In this document: positions 1 to 8,482 of the stretch, piece by piece
Position numbering within the stretch: the stretch's first letter is position 1
Layout: each line of letters starts with the position of its first letter
From: Bryobacteraceae bacterium
GTDB taxonomy: Bacteria; Acidobacteriota; Terriglobia; Bryobacterales; Bryobacteraceae
Length of the DNA: 64,000 bases
Direction: 5' to 3'
Assembly: GCA_029975915.1 (NCBI GenBank)
Contig: JARKOC010000138.1
Coordinates: 186,001 to 250,000 of the forward strand
Notes under the pieces: generated by a model
The model's input: the letters and a program-made list of their open reading frames with translations, nothing else
Told to the model about the DNA's origin: nothing
Databases searched by the model: none
Program-made: the position numbers and the translations under genes

Positions 1-2377
1 GAACCAGGCGGGGCGTGCCTGGGACCATGCCGCGGACTCGGTCGGCGAGAAACAGTCTGTCAAACAGGTTCTTCACCGACACGAACGCGGTCGTGCGCCA
101 GGCCTCGACTGGAATATTCAACGTCGTATTCCAGACGGCATTTCCTGGGATCGCGCCGCGCTGGCCATCGGCGGTGGAGTTGACTGTGTTCAGATCGTCG
201 CCGAACTGGCGGCCGGTGTGCACCAGTTCCACCATGAGGTTCGCCCCCCGGCGGTGTGCCCACCCGGCGGAAGCCGTGAGCAAGGATGCGGGCGAATAAG
301 GCAAACGGTTGCCTGTGATGAGCACGGAAGCAGCACCGGAAACCGCGCTGTAACGCAATCCCTCATACCGGGCCAGAGGAACCCAGGTTGCAGCGGCCCG
401 GAGCCAGACGCTGTGGCCTGTGCCAAGGAAGTTGCGCTGGTCCAGGCGTCCTGAAAATTCCGCTCCTTGGTGCAACGTCTTTCCCGCGCTGGTGAGAACG
501 CTCCCCACACCTCCCGCCAGCGAAGCTGGAACAATCTGGTTCTCGTAGCCGGTGCGGAAGAAAGTCGCGTCGAAGATGGCGGTCCTGCCCGCGCGGGCGC
601 GAATCCCCGCTTCGTAGTTCCAGCTCAACTCTGCGTCAAGTTCGACGAATCCACCCGAGTTGTCAATGATGTCTTCGGCACGAGGCGGGGCAAATCCTCG
701 GTGGACCCCGGCGAAGACCGTGATCGATTGGCTGGGATTCCAGGCGCCGCCTATGCCGGGGATGAACTGTGTTAGTTCTGCCTTGCCGAACGCTCCCGCG
801 CCGCCGTTGAAGAGCCTGTTGGTCCGGTCATAGCGGACGTGTTCGATTCGCAGGCCGGGAGTCAAGGTGAAATCGCCGAAGAAGAAACGGTTTTGGAGAA
901 ATGTGGAGTAGCCTTGCGTAGTACGGCGGTTGTTTTCCACGATCCTGCCATCGCGGCTCAGCGGCGTGTCTCCGTTCTTCTGAATCCTCTCCTGGACCTC
1001 GAAGTGTGCCCGCACGCCGCCGTCGAATTCACTACGGATGCCGAACAGACCGTGGGAAATGCGCAGCTTTGGATCGGCGCCCCAGGTGGAGTACTGGCGG
1101 AGGCGGCCTTCATTTCCGCAAGTGATATGCAAGTTTGCCATGCCGCCGCAGGCTGGATCTGAGGAGTCGTTCGGCCGCTGGGAGGAATTCGACGACTGCC
1201 GCCACCAGTCTCGCTTGAAGTTCGATCCATAGATATTCGTGTTCAGGACAGCATTCGGCGACAGCGACGCCGTATGAGTGACGGATCCACCGAACCGTCC
1301 GCCGTTGAAACTGTCGTTGCGGAAGGGGTTGGACCGCGGCGCAGCGTTCCACTCCGCTAGGCGTAAACCGCTGTAAGTCACGCGCGACTCCTCGCTGTAG
1401 TAGTTCATCTTCACCGCCAGCGCTTGAAGCGTGCCGATGGGCCGCAGCACCTTGAAGTTCAGGTCGCTCAAGCCCGCGCGGACATTGTCGCGCGCCCCTT
1501 CGCCCTGCTTGCGTGTGGCGTCGAACAGCAAGCCTGTTGCACCCCACGTCCCGCCGTAACGGAAGTGGCCGTTCCAGTAGTCACGGCTGCCTCCCACTAG
1601 ACTGAGATAGCCACGAGGCTTATCCGGCACTGCCGGCGTGACGTAGTTCAACACCCCGCCCACCGTGCGCGGACCCCAGAGGATCTGGCCCGAACCTTTC
1701 ACGACCTCTATGGATTCGAAGCGATCCACGGGAGGGTGGTAATACGAAGCATTGTCTCCGTATGGCGCGTAGGCGAGTGGCACGCCATCCTCTAGCAGAA
1801 GCACATTACGGCTTCGAGTCGGATCCAGGCCACGGATGCCGATGTTGGGTCTGAGGCTGAAGCCCTCTTCCAGACGGGTACTGAGTCCCGCTACCTTTCT
1901 CAGTGCTTCATCAATGCTGAACACCCTCGACTGACTCAGAGCCTGTGGTTCGATGACGTCCACCGATCCTGGCGTCCGGCTGACGACTTCTGGCGTCGAT
2001 GCAATCAAGTTCGAAGAGATCAGTATCTCCTGGGCCAGGACCGCCGGTACAAGTTCCACCGTCAGCGTTGCTGATGGGCCGGGCCGCGCACTGTAGATCA
2101 TCTCGCGCAAGGCGAATCCGGCGCGTTTCACCGAGATCCTGTATTCCCCTGGCGTGGGAAGGTTTAACTGAAAGTCACCTGCAACAGAGCTTTCCGTTGA
2201 TCCTTTCCATCGTCCGCCGGTATCCGCCGCTTCCACGCGCGCTAGAGGAACCCCCGCCCCGGAGCCGTCCAGGATCCTCCCCTTCAATTCGTGATGCTGC
2301 GTCTCTTGAGCCAACAAGATCGGGCTTTGTAATGCAAGCGCCGCAAGCGCGGCGAGGATGAAGGATTGTCTACTCAA
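1..2377 (-). CDS. TonB-dependent outer-membrane receptor (FecA-like), 3' end cut by window
   Basis: Outer-membrane gated porin for a chelated nutrient, most likely a ferric siderophore or ferric citrate (family knowledge; substrate not proven). Reading the minus strand gives 792 uninterrupted codons: a signal peptide (about residues 1-21, ending near LLAQE), a carboxypeptidase-regulatory-like fold (about 26-105), a plug domain (about 120-235) with the typical stretches IGIRGLDPTRSRNVLLLEDG and VKGSGQILWGPRTVGGVLNY, then a beta barrel. The last visible residues, VPGTPRLV, lie close to the usual C-terminus of this family, so only about ten residues should be missing. The start is TTG at 2377: an in-frame stop lies directly before it and a GGAGAG ribosome site lies 6 bases upstream. 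It diverges from the DUF885 gene and has its own promoter at 2436-2464. Confidence 0.92.
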   Translation of the reverse strand, partial: MSRQSFILAALAALALQSPILLAQETQHHELKGRILDGSGAGVPLARVEAADTGGRWKGSTESSVAGDFQLNLPTPGEYRISVKRAGFALREMIYSARPGPSATLTVELVPAVLAQEILISSNLIASTPEVVSRTPGSVDVIEPQALSQSRVFSIDEALRKVAGLSTRLEEGFSLRPNIGIRGLDPTRSRNVLLLEDGVPLAYAPYGDNASYYHPPVDRFESIEVVKGSGQILWGPRTVGGVLNYVTPAVPDKPRGYLSLVGGSRDYWNGHFRYGGTWGATGLLFDATRKQGEGARDNVRAGLSDLNFKVLRPIGTLQALAVKMNYYSEESRVTYSGLRLAEWNAAPRSNPFRNDSFNGGRFGGSVTHTASLSPNAVLNTNIYGSNFKRDWWRQSSNSSQRPNDSSDPACGGMANLHITCGNEGRLRQYSTWGADPKLRISHGLFGIRSEFDGGVRAHFEVQERIQKNGDTPLSRDGRIVENNRRTTQGYSTFLQNRFFFGDFTLTPGLRIEHVRYDRTNRLFNGGAGAFGKAELTQFIPGIGGAWNPSQSITVFAGVHRGFAPPRAEDIIDNSGGFVELDAELSWNYEAGIRARAGRTAIFDATFFRTGYENQIVPASLAGGVGSVLTSAGKTLHQGAEFSGRLDQRNFLGTGHSVWLRAAATWVPLARYEGLRYSAVSGAASVLITGNRLPYSPASLLTASAGWAHRRGANLMVELVHTGRQFGDDLNTVNSTADGQRGAIPGNAVWNTTLNIPVEAWRTTAFVSVKNLFDRLFLADRVRGMVPGTPRLV

Positions 2378-2400
2378 TCAAATCTCTCCGTTCGTGAAAC

Positions 2401-2431
2401 CTGGACATTAAACCTGTATGACGTTGTCCAG
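2401..2431. promoter_or_regulatory. Inverted repeat at the receptor transcription start (candidate operator)
   Basis: CTGGACA (2401-2407) and its exact complement TGTCCAG (2425-2431) are separated by 17 bases and sit at and just downstream of the predicted start point of the TonB receptor transcript. The position suits a repressor site. It does not look like a Fur box; the regulator is unknown. Confidence 0.4.
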
Positions 2432-2435
2432 TATG

Positions 2436-2464
2436 ATTGTATTTGCAACTAGTTTGCAAGTCAA
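2436..2464 (-). promoter_or_regulatory. Sigma-70 promoter of the TonB receptor
   Basis: On the minus strand TTGACT (2464-2459) and TACAAT (2441-2436) are separated by exactly 17 bases, close to consensus. The spacer carries two TTGCAA palindromes around CTAG. The start point would fall near 2429, about 50 bases before the TTG start codon. Confidence 0.7.
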
Positions 2465-2510
2465 CAACAACTCGCATCCGCCTCACCCCGCGGTGCTACA
2501 CTCGTTTTCG

Positions 2511-4277
2511 ATGCGCCGACTACCGCTTGTACTCGCTGCGGCGACACTGGCCGCCTGTTCATCCCCGAAGCCGCTGATGGACTTCAGTTCGCTCACGCGC
2601 GACTTTGTCGAATCCACACTCGCCCTGTCGCCCGTCTCGGCCACGGCGGTGGGCTACCACAAGCACAAGGATCTCTCCCTCGACAATCTTCTCGATGACT
2701 ACTCCAAGGCCGGCATCGGGAAGCAGCAGCAACACTGGAAGGACTGGAAAACCAAGCTCGGCGGCTTGGACGTTGTGGCCCTGGACGCTGAATCCCAAGC
2801 TGATCTGGAGCTGATGAAGTCGCAGACTGAACTGGCGATTCTCGAGCTCGACCGCATTCGCAACTGGCAGCGCAATCCCACGCTTTATGTCGAGCTCATC
2901 GGTAACGCGCTCTTCACGCCGTACTCGGTCGAATACGCTCCAGCCCCGGACCGCTACCGCCACATCATCGCGCGGCTGAGGGGTGTGCCGGCTTTGTGCG
3001 AAGCCGCAAAGGAGAACCTGAAATCCGCGCCTCCAGTTTGGAAACGTGTTGCGCAGGAGGAGAATGACGGCAACGTCGCTCTCATCAACGGACCGCTGCT
3101 GGCTGCAGCGCCGCCTGAATTGAAGCAGGAATACGAACAGGCCGCGAAGCCCGCTGTTGAAGCGCTCAACAGCCTGAACGGTTTTATCCGCACATTGAAG
3201 GACGAAGACGAAGACGCATGGCGGCTTGGAGAGGAACTCTACCGGGCCAAGTTCCGGCTCGCCGTCGGCTCCGCCCGCACTCCGGACGAGGCCCTGGCCG
3301 ATGCCGAAGCCGACCTAAGGGCCGTGCGCAGGCGCATGTTCGACCTCGCACTGCCCCTGCACAAGAGGTTCTACCCGACGCACCGCTGCCCGGTGGACAT
3401 CAACCACATCGTTGGCGAAGTGATGGAAAAGCTCGCCCAGCGCCACGTCAGCCGCGAAGCTTACGGGGAGGAGGCCCGCAAGACCTTGGAGGAAACCCGA
3501 GCCTTTCTCGCAGCTAACGCTGCGAAGCTGGTCGCTCCGCCGCCCAGAGACAACCTCAAGCTGATTGACACGCCCGAGTTTATGCGAGGCATCTACGCCG
3601 TGGGCGGATTCAATCCCGCGCCGCCGCTGGAGCCGCAACTCGGCGCCTTCTACTGGCTGACGCCCATTCCCCCTACTTGGCCGAAGGATAGAATCGAATC
3701 AAAGCTCCGGGAATACAACGAGTACGGGCTGCGAATCCTCACCATTCACGAGGCCATTCCCGGCCACTATGTTCAATTTGAGTACGCCGCCATGGTCGAA
3801 CCCGCGCCGCGCCGGCTGCTACGTTCGATCTTTGGCAGCAACGTCTATGTCGAAGGGTGGGCCGTCTATGCCACCGGCGCGATGATCGAGGCGGGCTACC
3901 ACGGCAATTCGCCTGAGATGCAAATCACTTTCCTGAAGCAGCTCCTGCGGGCGATCGCCAACACTATCCTCGATCTCCGGCTCCACACGAAGAAGATGAC
4001 GAAGGATGAAGCCATCAGCCTGATGGTCAAGAGCACCTTCCAGGAAAACGAGGAAGCCGTGGCCAAATGGCAGAGGGCCCAGTTGAGTGTTTGCCAGTTG
4101 CCCACCTACTACGCCGGCTATAAGGAGTGGAAACGGCTCCGGGCCGACGTCGAAGTCAAGCAAGGCGAAGACTTCTCAGCCGGAGCTTTCCACGAGAAAG
4201 CCTTGCGCGCCGGAGCACTGCCGATGAACGCTATTCGTAAACTGTTCGGACTTGACGCGGCTCCCGCGTCAAAATGA
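2511..4277 (+). CDS. DUF885 family lipoprotein (putative metallopeptidase-like)
   Basis: A 588-residue exported lipoprotein. The chosen ATG gives a lipoprotein signal peptide, with positively charged MRR, a hydrophobic core and lipobox LAAC (Cys16); an upstream in-frame ATG at 2418 would bury this signal and overlap the receptor promoter. DUF885 proteins carry a conserved HEAIPGH motif, here residues 413-419, followed by EGWAVYATG from residue 448. The spacing H-E-x5-H...E resembles a zinc peptidase site, and the family is often annotated as such, although its reaction is poorly established. Its stop overlaps the start of the signal peptidase gene (ATGA), so the two are translationally coupled. 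Confidence is high for the family and low for substrate. Confidence 0.88.
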   Translation: MRRLPLVLAAATLAACSSPKPLMDFSSLTRDFVESTLALSPVSATAVGYHKHKDLSLDNLLDDYSKAGIGKQQQHWKDWKTKLGGLDVVALDAESQADLELMKSQTELAILELDRIRNWQRNPTLYVELIGNALFTPYSVEYAPAPDRYRHIIARLRGVPALCEAAKENLKSAPPVWKRVAQEENDGNVALINGPLLAAAPPELKQEYEQAAKPAVEALNSLNGFIRTLKDEDEDAWRLGEELYRAKFRLAVGSARTPDEALADAEADLRAVRRRMFDLALPLHKRFYPTHRCPVDINHIVGEVMEKLAQRHVSREAYGEEARKTLEETRAFLAANAAKLVAPPPRDNLKLIDTPEFMRGIYAVGGFNPAPPLEPQLGAFYWLTPIPPTWPKDRIESKLREYNEYGLRILTIHEAIPGHYVQFEYAAMVEPAPRRLLRSIFGSNVYVEGWAVYATGAMIEAGYHGNSPEMQITFLKQLLRAIANTILDLRLHTKKMTKDEAISLMVKSTFQENEEAVAKWQRAQLSVCQLPTYYAGYKEWKRLRADVEVKQGEDFSAGAFHEKALRAGALPMNAIRKLFGLDAAPASK

Positions 4278-4807
4278 AGACAGAGGCAATGCTGCGAAAC
4301 CTGGCTTACTGGGCGCGGGACCTGATTCTTTCCGTCATCATCGCGCTGGTCATCATTCTCTTCTTCTTCCAGCCGGTGAAGGTGGAGGGCACATCGATGT
4401 TGCCTGTGCTGGCGGACCAGGAGCGCCTGTTCATCAATAAGGTCATCTACCGGTTTGGACTGGCTGAGGTCAACCGTTTCGATCTTGTTGTGTTTTGGTT
4501 CCCCGGCGACCCTTCGAAATCCTATATCAAACGTGTCATCGGGCTGCCTGGCGATACCGTCGAGATCAAGGATGGCAGGGTTCTGGTGAATGGCAACGCG
4601 ATCCACGAACCATACCTCGTCGAAAGCTTCCGCGACCGCTCATCAATGGCGCCAGTCAAGGTTCCCGAATCAAGTTACTTCGTTCTCGGCGACCACCGCA
4701 ATGCTTCGAACGACTCCCGCACCTGGGGCCCCGTCCCCTCCGCCGCGATCTATGGCCGCGCGGCCTTCGTCTATTGGCCGCTCGACAGGATGGGCACGGT
4801 GCACTAA
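4274..4807 (+). CDS. lepB: Signal peptidase I
   Basis: Membrane-anchored serine peptidase that removes Sec and Tat signal peptides on the outer face of the inner membrane. The 177-residue protein has one N-terminal membrane helix (about residues 17-33) followed by the catalytic box GTSMLP with nucleophile Ser41. The general-base Lys86 lies in YIKRVIGLPGD, and box E is GDHRNASNDSRTWGPV. Length is typical of short Gram-negative forms. The start overlaps the stop of the upstream DUF885 gene. An alternative ATG lies five codons downstream. The gene ends 11 bases before a convergent small membrane protein gene, with no room for a terminator between them. Confidence 0.95.
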   Translation: MKTEAMLRNLAYWARDLILSVIIALVIILFFFQPVKVEGTSMLPVLADQERLFINKVIYRFGLAEVNRFDLVVFWFPGDPSKSYIKRVIGLPGDTVEIKDGRVLVNGNAIHEPYLVESFRDRSSMAPVKVPESSYFVLGDHRNASNDSRTWGPVPSAAIYGRAAFVYWPLDRMGTVH

Positions 4808-4818
4808 GGCCGGACTGG

Positions 4819-5037
4819 CTATTTCCGCCGTAGCAAGGCCAAAACGAGGCTGAATACGAGGCTCAGCAGCAGACACGTCACAACTGGGAAGTAGAAACTT
4901 CCGCTCTTGAAACGGATATGGATATCGCCGGGCAGCCGCCCCAGGCGGAACGGCAACCGTCCCGAGAAATGCAGCAGGAGCCCTGCGCCGATCAGCACAG
5001 CGCCCAGCCAGATCAATGTTCTCGAAAGACTGTTCAT
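4819..5037 (-). CDS. DUF2905 small membrane protein
   Basis: A 72-residue protein with two membrane helices (about residues 7-25 and 48-68) joined by a loop containing RLGRLPGDIHI, the signature of the DUF2905 family. Family members are widespread short inner-membrane proteins of unknown role. The gene is convergent with signal peptidase I. Size and motif placement match the family throughout, so it is a real gene despite its length. Confidence 0.85.
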   Translation of the reverse strand: MNSLSRTLIWLGAVLIGAGLLLHFSGRLPFRLGRLPGDIHIRFKSGSFYFPVVTCLLLSLVFSLVLALLRRK

Positions 5038-5215
5038 CGCCGGTTTGTGGCGGTTCTTGCCCGCTCAATGAAGCTGCTCCTACAGATTATCAGGCTGCCT
5101 GCCGCGTCTTACCACCTCTCCTGAAACAGAATCTTGCCGCCACGTTTTTTGCACAGGTCTTTCACAATCTGATCTCCGTAAACTACTGATTCAAAAGCAA
5201 ATAAAATGTGAGGAA

Positions 5216-5240
5216 AGCGGCCGTTCGTGGTCGCTTTTTT
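5216..5240 (+). terminator. Rho-independent terminator
   Basis: Stem AGCGGCC (5216-5222) pairs with GGTCGCT (5229-5235), with one G-U pair and loop GTTCGT, and runs into a T tract (5235-5240). It points rightward. Its source transcript is unclear: either lepB read-through across the convergent DUF2905 gene, or a short RNA from about 5040-5215, where no open frame is convincing. Confidence 0.6.
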
Positions 5241-5241
5241 G

Positions 5242-5850
5242 TTGACACCGCGATGGACTTGATACAGACTGAGGTTGGTTCCAAGAGGTTCTAGGAACAG
5301 CGAGCCAGAAGGAACGAAGCGGACCCGGAACGATGATCCTGCGGGGAAGCCGATTAGGTCGGCCAGCCGGAGGGGAGCGAAGGGAGATCGGACGGACTGG
5401 AAGGCAAGCCATTCGCAGGAAGGCTTGGCCGGGTACGATGATCCCGAGGGAAATTCCCGGAGGGGAGTGACGGTCGAATCAATCCTGCGGTGCATTGCTT
5501 AGAGGTTGAAGTAACGGGCATCGAGTTGTTGATCAGGGACGCCGTAATCTAGAGTGGCGAACTGGGAGGCTCGGGTCGAACGGATTTCAATCGAAGAGCG
5601 GTGTGGAAGGCTGGAAGCAGAGCGGGAGTGTTGACCCCGCCGCGGAGGTTTTAGCAATAAGGCCGTCGCTGTGGGCGAATGAAAGGTCGCTTCCAGTATC
5701 CGGTTTCGTTCAGACCAAGGCAGGTGCAGCCTTGGCCGGACGGTGAAGGCTGGCGGGAGAAAGCCCCGCGAGCTGGAGTCTGGTCGAGGAAGAACAGCCA
5801 GTTCTGAATGCCACGCTCAAGCCCGGCATGCAGGCAGGTGAGCGAGCTGA
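5242..5850 (+). other. Gene-free hairpin-rich region, candidate structured RNA or element relic
   Basis: Between the terminator and the zinc-ribbon gene lie about 600 bases in which no reading frame looks like protein on either strand. Two diverged copies of a module are visible: ACGATGATCC followed by CCGGAGGGGAG occurs at about 5330-5378 and again at about 5437-5470. Purine-rich tracts and short GC stems continue to about 5850. TTGACA at 5242 follows the terminator directly and could start a rightward transcript, but a matching -10 box is poor (TACAGA at 15 bases). The strand given is a guess. Large structured RNAs and degraded self-splicing or IS-linked RNAs look like this, but I cannot assign a family. 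Confidence 0.35.
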
Positions 5851-5943
5851 ACCGAAGGGTCACTTGGAACCATTTTTTCTTGCCGGCGGTGCGCAGGCTC
5901 AGGCGTCCCGCCGGCATTCTCATTTTCCGCGCATCGCTTCTGC

Positions 5944-6330
5944 TCACGGCTGTTCGACATGCAGTTCAGACCTGGCGTACTTGCGCTGCCTCGGCCTGAA
6001 GCTCACGAAGTTGCAGCGGCACGCTTCACACCTCCAACGGTTCGCCCCAAGCGCGAGTCTGAGTTTCGCCCAACTTGACACATGGTAGTACTTGGGATCC
6101 CAGATTGTCAGATCCATCCTATAGCAGCGCGGGCATTTCGCCCACCGCGCCTTCATCAGATCGAACGGCTTGGCCAGAAAACGGTGAGTGCAGTCGCGGC
6201 ACCGCGCCGGATGAAAACCGAACAGTGCCCCAATCCTCTCGATCACACTCCGCGAGTGCGCTTGCCTCACTTCCCTGCTGCCGCAACGCGGACATTCCGT
6301 CTCAGGCAGCCGGCTGTGTCGGATGGCCAT
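5944..6330 (-). CDS. Hypothetical zinc-ribbon protein
   Basis: A 128-residue basic protein, starting MAIRHSRLPETECPRCGS when the ATG at 6330 (GGAAG upstream) is used. It holds four CxxC pairs: CPRC and CRDC in the first half, CPRC and CEAC in the second. That arrangement suggests two treble-clef or zinc-ribbon units. No enzyme motif is visible. The longer open frame back to 6441 has a low-complexity Arg/Pro start and is probably not translated. It lies last in a leftward series after the aminotransferase and may be cotranscribed with it. Function is not recognised; nucleic-acid or protein binding is the general expectation for such folds. Confidence 0.65.
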   Translation of the reverse strand: MAIRHSRLPETECPRCGSREVRQAHSRSVIERIGALFGFHPARCRDCTHRFLAKPFDLMKARWAKCPRCYRMDLTIWDPKYYHVSSWAKLRLALGANRWRCEACRCNFVSFRPRQRKYARSELHVEQP

Positions 6331-6385
6331 CGGGACTTCCGGCGTACATACTACCAGGATTGCGGGTTCGGCTTGGCGTGACGGC

Positions 6386-7267
6386 TCACTGGGTGGCCCT
6401 CCTGGCCTTCCGCGCGGCCGACGCCACATAGGCTGCCTCATACGCCCGGTAAGCCTCGATCAGCTTCTCCCGAACCGAGTCCACATGGTTTACCGGCAGA
6501 CCTTCAATGGACTCGACCGGCAGCAGGTCGCGCGTCGACGAACTGATGAACACGCCGTCAGCGGCGGCCAGATCGTTCAGCGTCAGCACGGCTTCCACCA
6601 CCTCGATGCCCTCGACGCGGATCTGTTCCAGTAATAATTCCCTGGTGATGCCTGGCAGGCAGCCAGATGACTTCAAGGGCGGTGTCCGCACCTGGTTGCC
6701 AAACTCCGCAAAGATGTTGGCCGAGGTCAGTTCGCTGACCTCGCCGCGTTCGTTCAGCAGGATCACCTCATCCAGACCGGCCGCGTGCGCCTCCTCGTAC
6801 CAGATCAGATTCATCGCCCATGACATCACTTTGGTCCCGGCGAAACGGCTGGCCGCGAAGCGGGCATTGGGAACCACGCCGAGCTTCACGGCCCGTCCCC
6901 AGTCGCTCCTCTCGGCGGTGAAAGCGAACAGGTCGATCTCGGTGGCAGGAACCGGTCCAGCCCACATTGTGCCTTTGTTCCGACAAATGGTGACGCGCAG
7001 TGTCGAGTTCCAAGCCTGGTTGGCCTCCACCAGCCTCAAGAGCGACTCTTCCAACTCGTCCGGACTCCATGGAAACATCACGCGCATCACCTCTGCGTCG
7101 CGGTGCATCCGCGCCCAGTGCCTTGCGAACGCAAACAGGACGCCATCGACCACTTTGATGGTCGAAAACACGCCCCAACCGTTCATCAGCCCCACCTGGC
7201 CCGGCGAGAGAATCATCTCGCTGGAGGACTTGATTTCGTGGTTGTGGAGGATCTTGGAATGAATCAC
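6386..7267 (-). CDS. Class IV PLP aminotransferase (branched-chain aminotransferase / aminodeoxychorismate lyase type)
   Basis: A fold-type IV PLP enzyme of 293 residues. Lys146 in GTKVMSWAM is the expected Schiff-base lysine, and LNERGEVSELTSANIF matches the class IV signature that places a Glu and an Asn near the cofactor. This family transaminates branched-chain or D-amino acids or releases pyruvate from aminodeoxychorismate to make p-aminobenzoate. Sequence alone does not choose between these, and neither pathway has other genes here. Translation begins at GTG 7267, only 12 bases after the HipA-like gene, so the two are probably one transcript. Confidence 0.85.
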   Translation of the reverse strand: MIHSKILHNHEIKSSSEMILSPGQVGLMNGWGVFSTIKVVDGVLFAFARHWARMHRDAEVMRVMFPWSPDELEESLLRLVEANQAWNSTLRVTICRNKGTMWAGPVPATEIDLFAFTAERSDWGRAVKLGVVPNARFAASRFAGTKVMSWAMNLIWYEEAHAAGLDEVILLNERGEVSELTSANIFAEFGNQVRTPPLKSSGCLPGITRELLLEQIRVEGIEVVEAVLTLNDLAAADGVFISSSTRDLLPVESIEGLPVNHVDSVREKLIEAYRAYEAAYVASAARKARRATQ

Positions 7268-7279
7268 TGCCTATTCATT

Positions 7280-8125
7280 CTATCCAAGCCAGTCGGGGAA
7301 GCTTCTCGGACGCCCCCTGACCGTGGCGAGCACCAGGTCCGCCACGCGCTTGCGCCGTTCCAACAACTGTTCCAACAACCTTTCAAGATCGGGCTCTTCC
7401 CCATCGATCCATTCGCGCGGCAATTCCCGGTATGCGGCGTCAACGGCTTGCTCGGGGAAATAGCGCACCCAATCAAGCCACGGCTGAAAGTCGTCCAGTC
7501 TTCTGACTCCCAGGTAGACGCCGGGCCTCATGTAGATGCCCTGCAACGGAGAATCCGCGAACTCCCAGTGTGGCCCGTCAAACGCGTATCCATGATCCAC
7601 CATCTGGGCGATGAATCCCTTTTGTTGGGGCGCCACCCCTTCATCGTCTATCCAATCCTTGATGCGCCTCCGGAAGAAGATTGCCTGCCGCGCATCAGAA
7701 TTGCTCACCCATTTATCCACCACCAGCGTTGCCCTGAAATCGGCGACGTTGTGCACTTGTCCGAGCAGCGCATCGGGCAGAAAGTCGTAAACAGCCTCGG
7801 TATCCGGGTTGCCAGGGAACCTCGATCCCAGGTGCCAGCCGGCGGCCACCGGCTTTCGCCCCGTGCCGAACTGAAAGTGCACCTCTTCGTTCCTACTCAG
7901 GAACTCGCTGGAAACGTTAACCACGGCCAGATCGGGCGTCGAGATCCTCAGGTGCTTCATCAGGCGTGCTGTCACCCACTCGTTCACCAGGATGCGGTCG
8001 TGCTGCGGATTCCCTCTGAACTTGGTGACGAAGAACGGCGGTTTTGTAGCATCGTCGGTGGCCAACAGGTGGGCCTGCGCGCCGCCGCGCATCTTGCGGA
8101 GAAAATGCGTGGCGTTCACAGGCAT
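7280..8125 (-). CDS. HipA-like kinase-fold protein (HipA_2 type)
   Basis: A stand-alone HipA-fold protein of 281 residues beginning MPVNATHFLRKMRGGAQAH, the typical start of the HipA_2 group. The nucleotide-binding N-lobe is represented by FVTKFRGNP and LVNEW, and the catalytic-loop region reads DKWVSNSDAR where classical members have a W-x-x-N-x-D-R/H pattern. HipA toxins phosphorylate proteins such as a glutamyl-tRNA synthetase, but this subgroup lacks the HipB-like antitoxin partner and its target is unknown. No HTH antitoxin gene lies upstream; instead a 74-residue protein gene diverges from it. The open frame extends upstream to 8266, but the extra residues look non-coding. Confidence 0.75.
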   Translation of the reverse strand: MPVNATHFLRKMRGGAQAHLLATDDATKPPFFVTKFRGNPQHDRILVNEWVTARLMKHLRISTPDLAVVNVSSEFLSRNEEVHFQFGTGRKPVAAGWHLGSRFPGNPDTEAVYDFLPDALLGQVHNVADFRATLVVDKWVSNSDARQAIFFRRRIKDWIDDEGVAPQQKGFIAQMVDHGYAFDGPHWEFADSPLQGIYMRPGVYLGVRRLDDFQPWLDWVRYFPEQAVDAAYRELPREWIDGEEPDLERLLEQLLERRKRVADLVLATVRGRPRSFPDWLG

Positions 8126-8205
8126 CTGTCCACTAGGATAATCTGGAATTCCAGGACGGTTGCCGGCTGGCCTGTTCAAAACACCAAAGGCAGGAGATTG
8201 CCCGA

Positions 8206-8430
8206 ATGCAGGAATCAGACAAGACCCCAAACGCCTCTTCAGGCAAGAATCCGGACGAGATCGCACTGGATCTGATGAAGTTCATCGCCTCCGAGACCGG
8301 CTACGGGAAGGGCCAGGGAGCGGTTGGTTTTTCGGGGAAGAATACGAGGACGCCCGAGGAACACGCCGAAGCGCTCCTCGGCCTGTTTGAACGTTGCCGC
8401 AAGGTGGTCAAACAGGAGCCGGCTGGCTGA
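8206..8430 (+). CDS. Small hypothetical protein (74 aa)
   Basis: A 74-residue, soluble, charged protein with a CAGGAGA ribosome site eight bases before the ATG. The N-terminus (QESDKTPNASSGKNPDE) looks disordered; the remainder could form two helices, with the C-terminal one containing EEHAEALLGLFERCRKVV. There is no signal peptide or known motif. It diverges from the HipA-like kinase and precedes xseB by 52 bases, so it could either be the first gene of the xseB-ispA run or act with the kinase. Base composition is like its neighbours. Confidence 0.55.
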   Translation: MQESDKTPNASSGKNPDEIALDLMKFIASETGYGKGQGAVGFSGKNTRTPEEHAEALLGLFERCRKVVKQEPAG

Positions 8431-8482
8431 GGCACGATCCTTCCTTGCCTCGGCTGGAAGGCGTTGCAGGTAAAATAGTCGC

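Noticed and set aside
5109..5495. Minus-strand frame of 128 codons crossing the terminator near 5230
   Set aside because: It runs through a clear terminator hairpin, has no ribosome site and no recognisable domain; the sequence looks structural rather than coding.
7103..8275. Long plus-strand frame of 390 codons across the aminotransferase and HipA-like genes
   Set aside because: It is antisense to two well-supported genes, lacks any motif and has the His/Arg/Gln-rich look of a GC-driven shadow frame.
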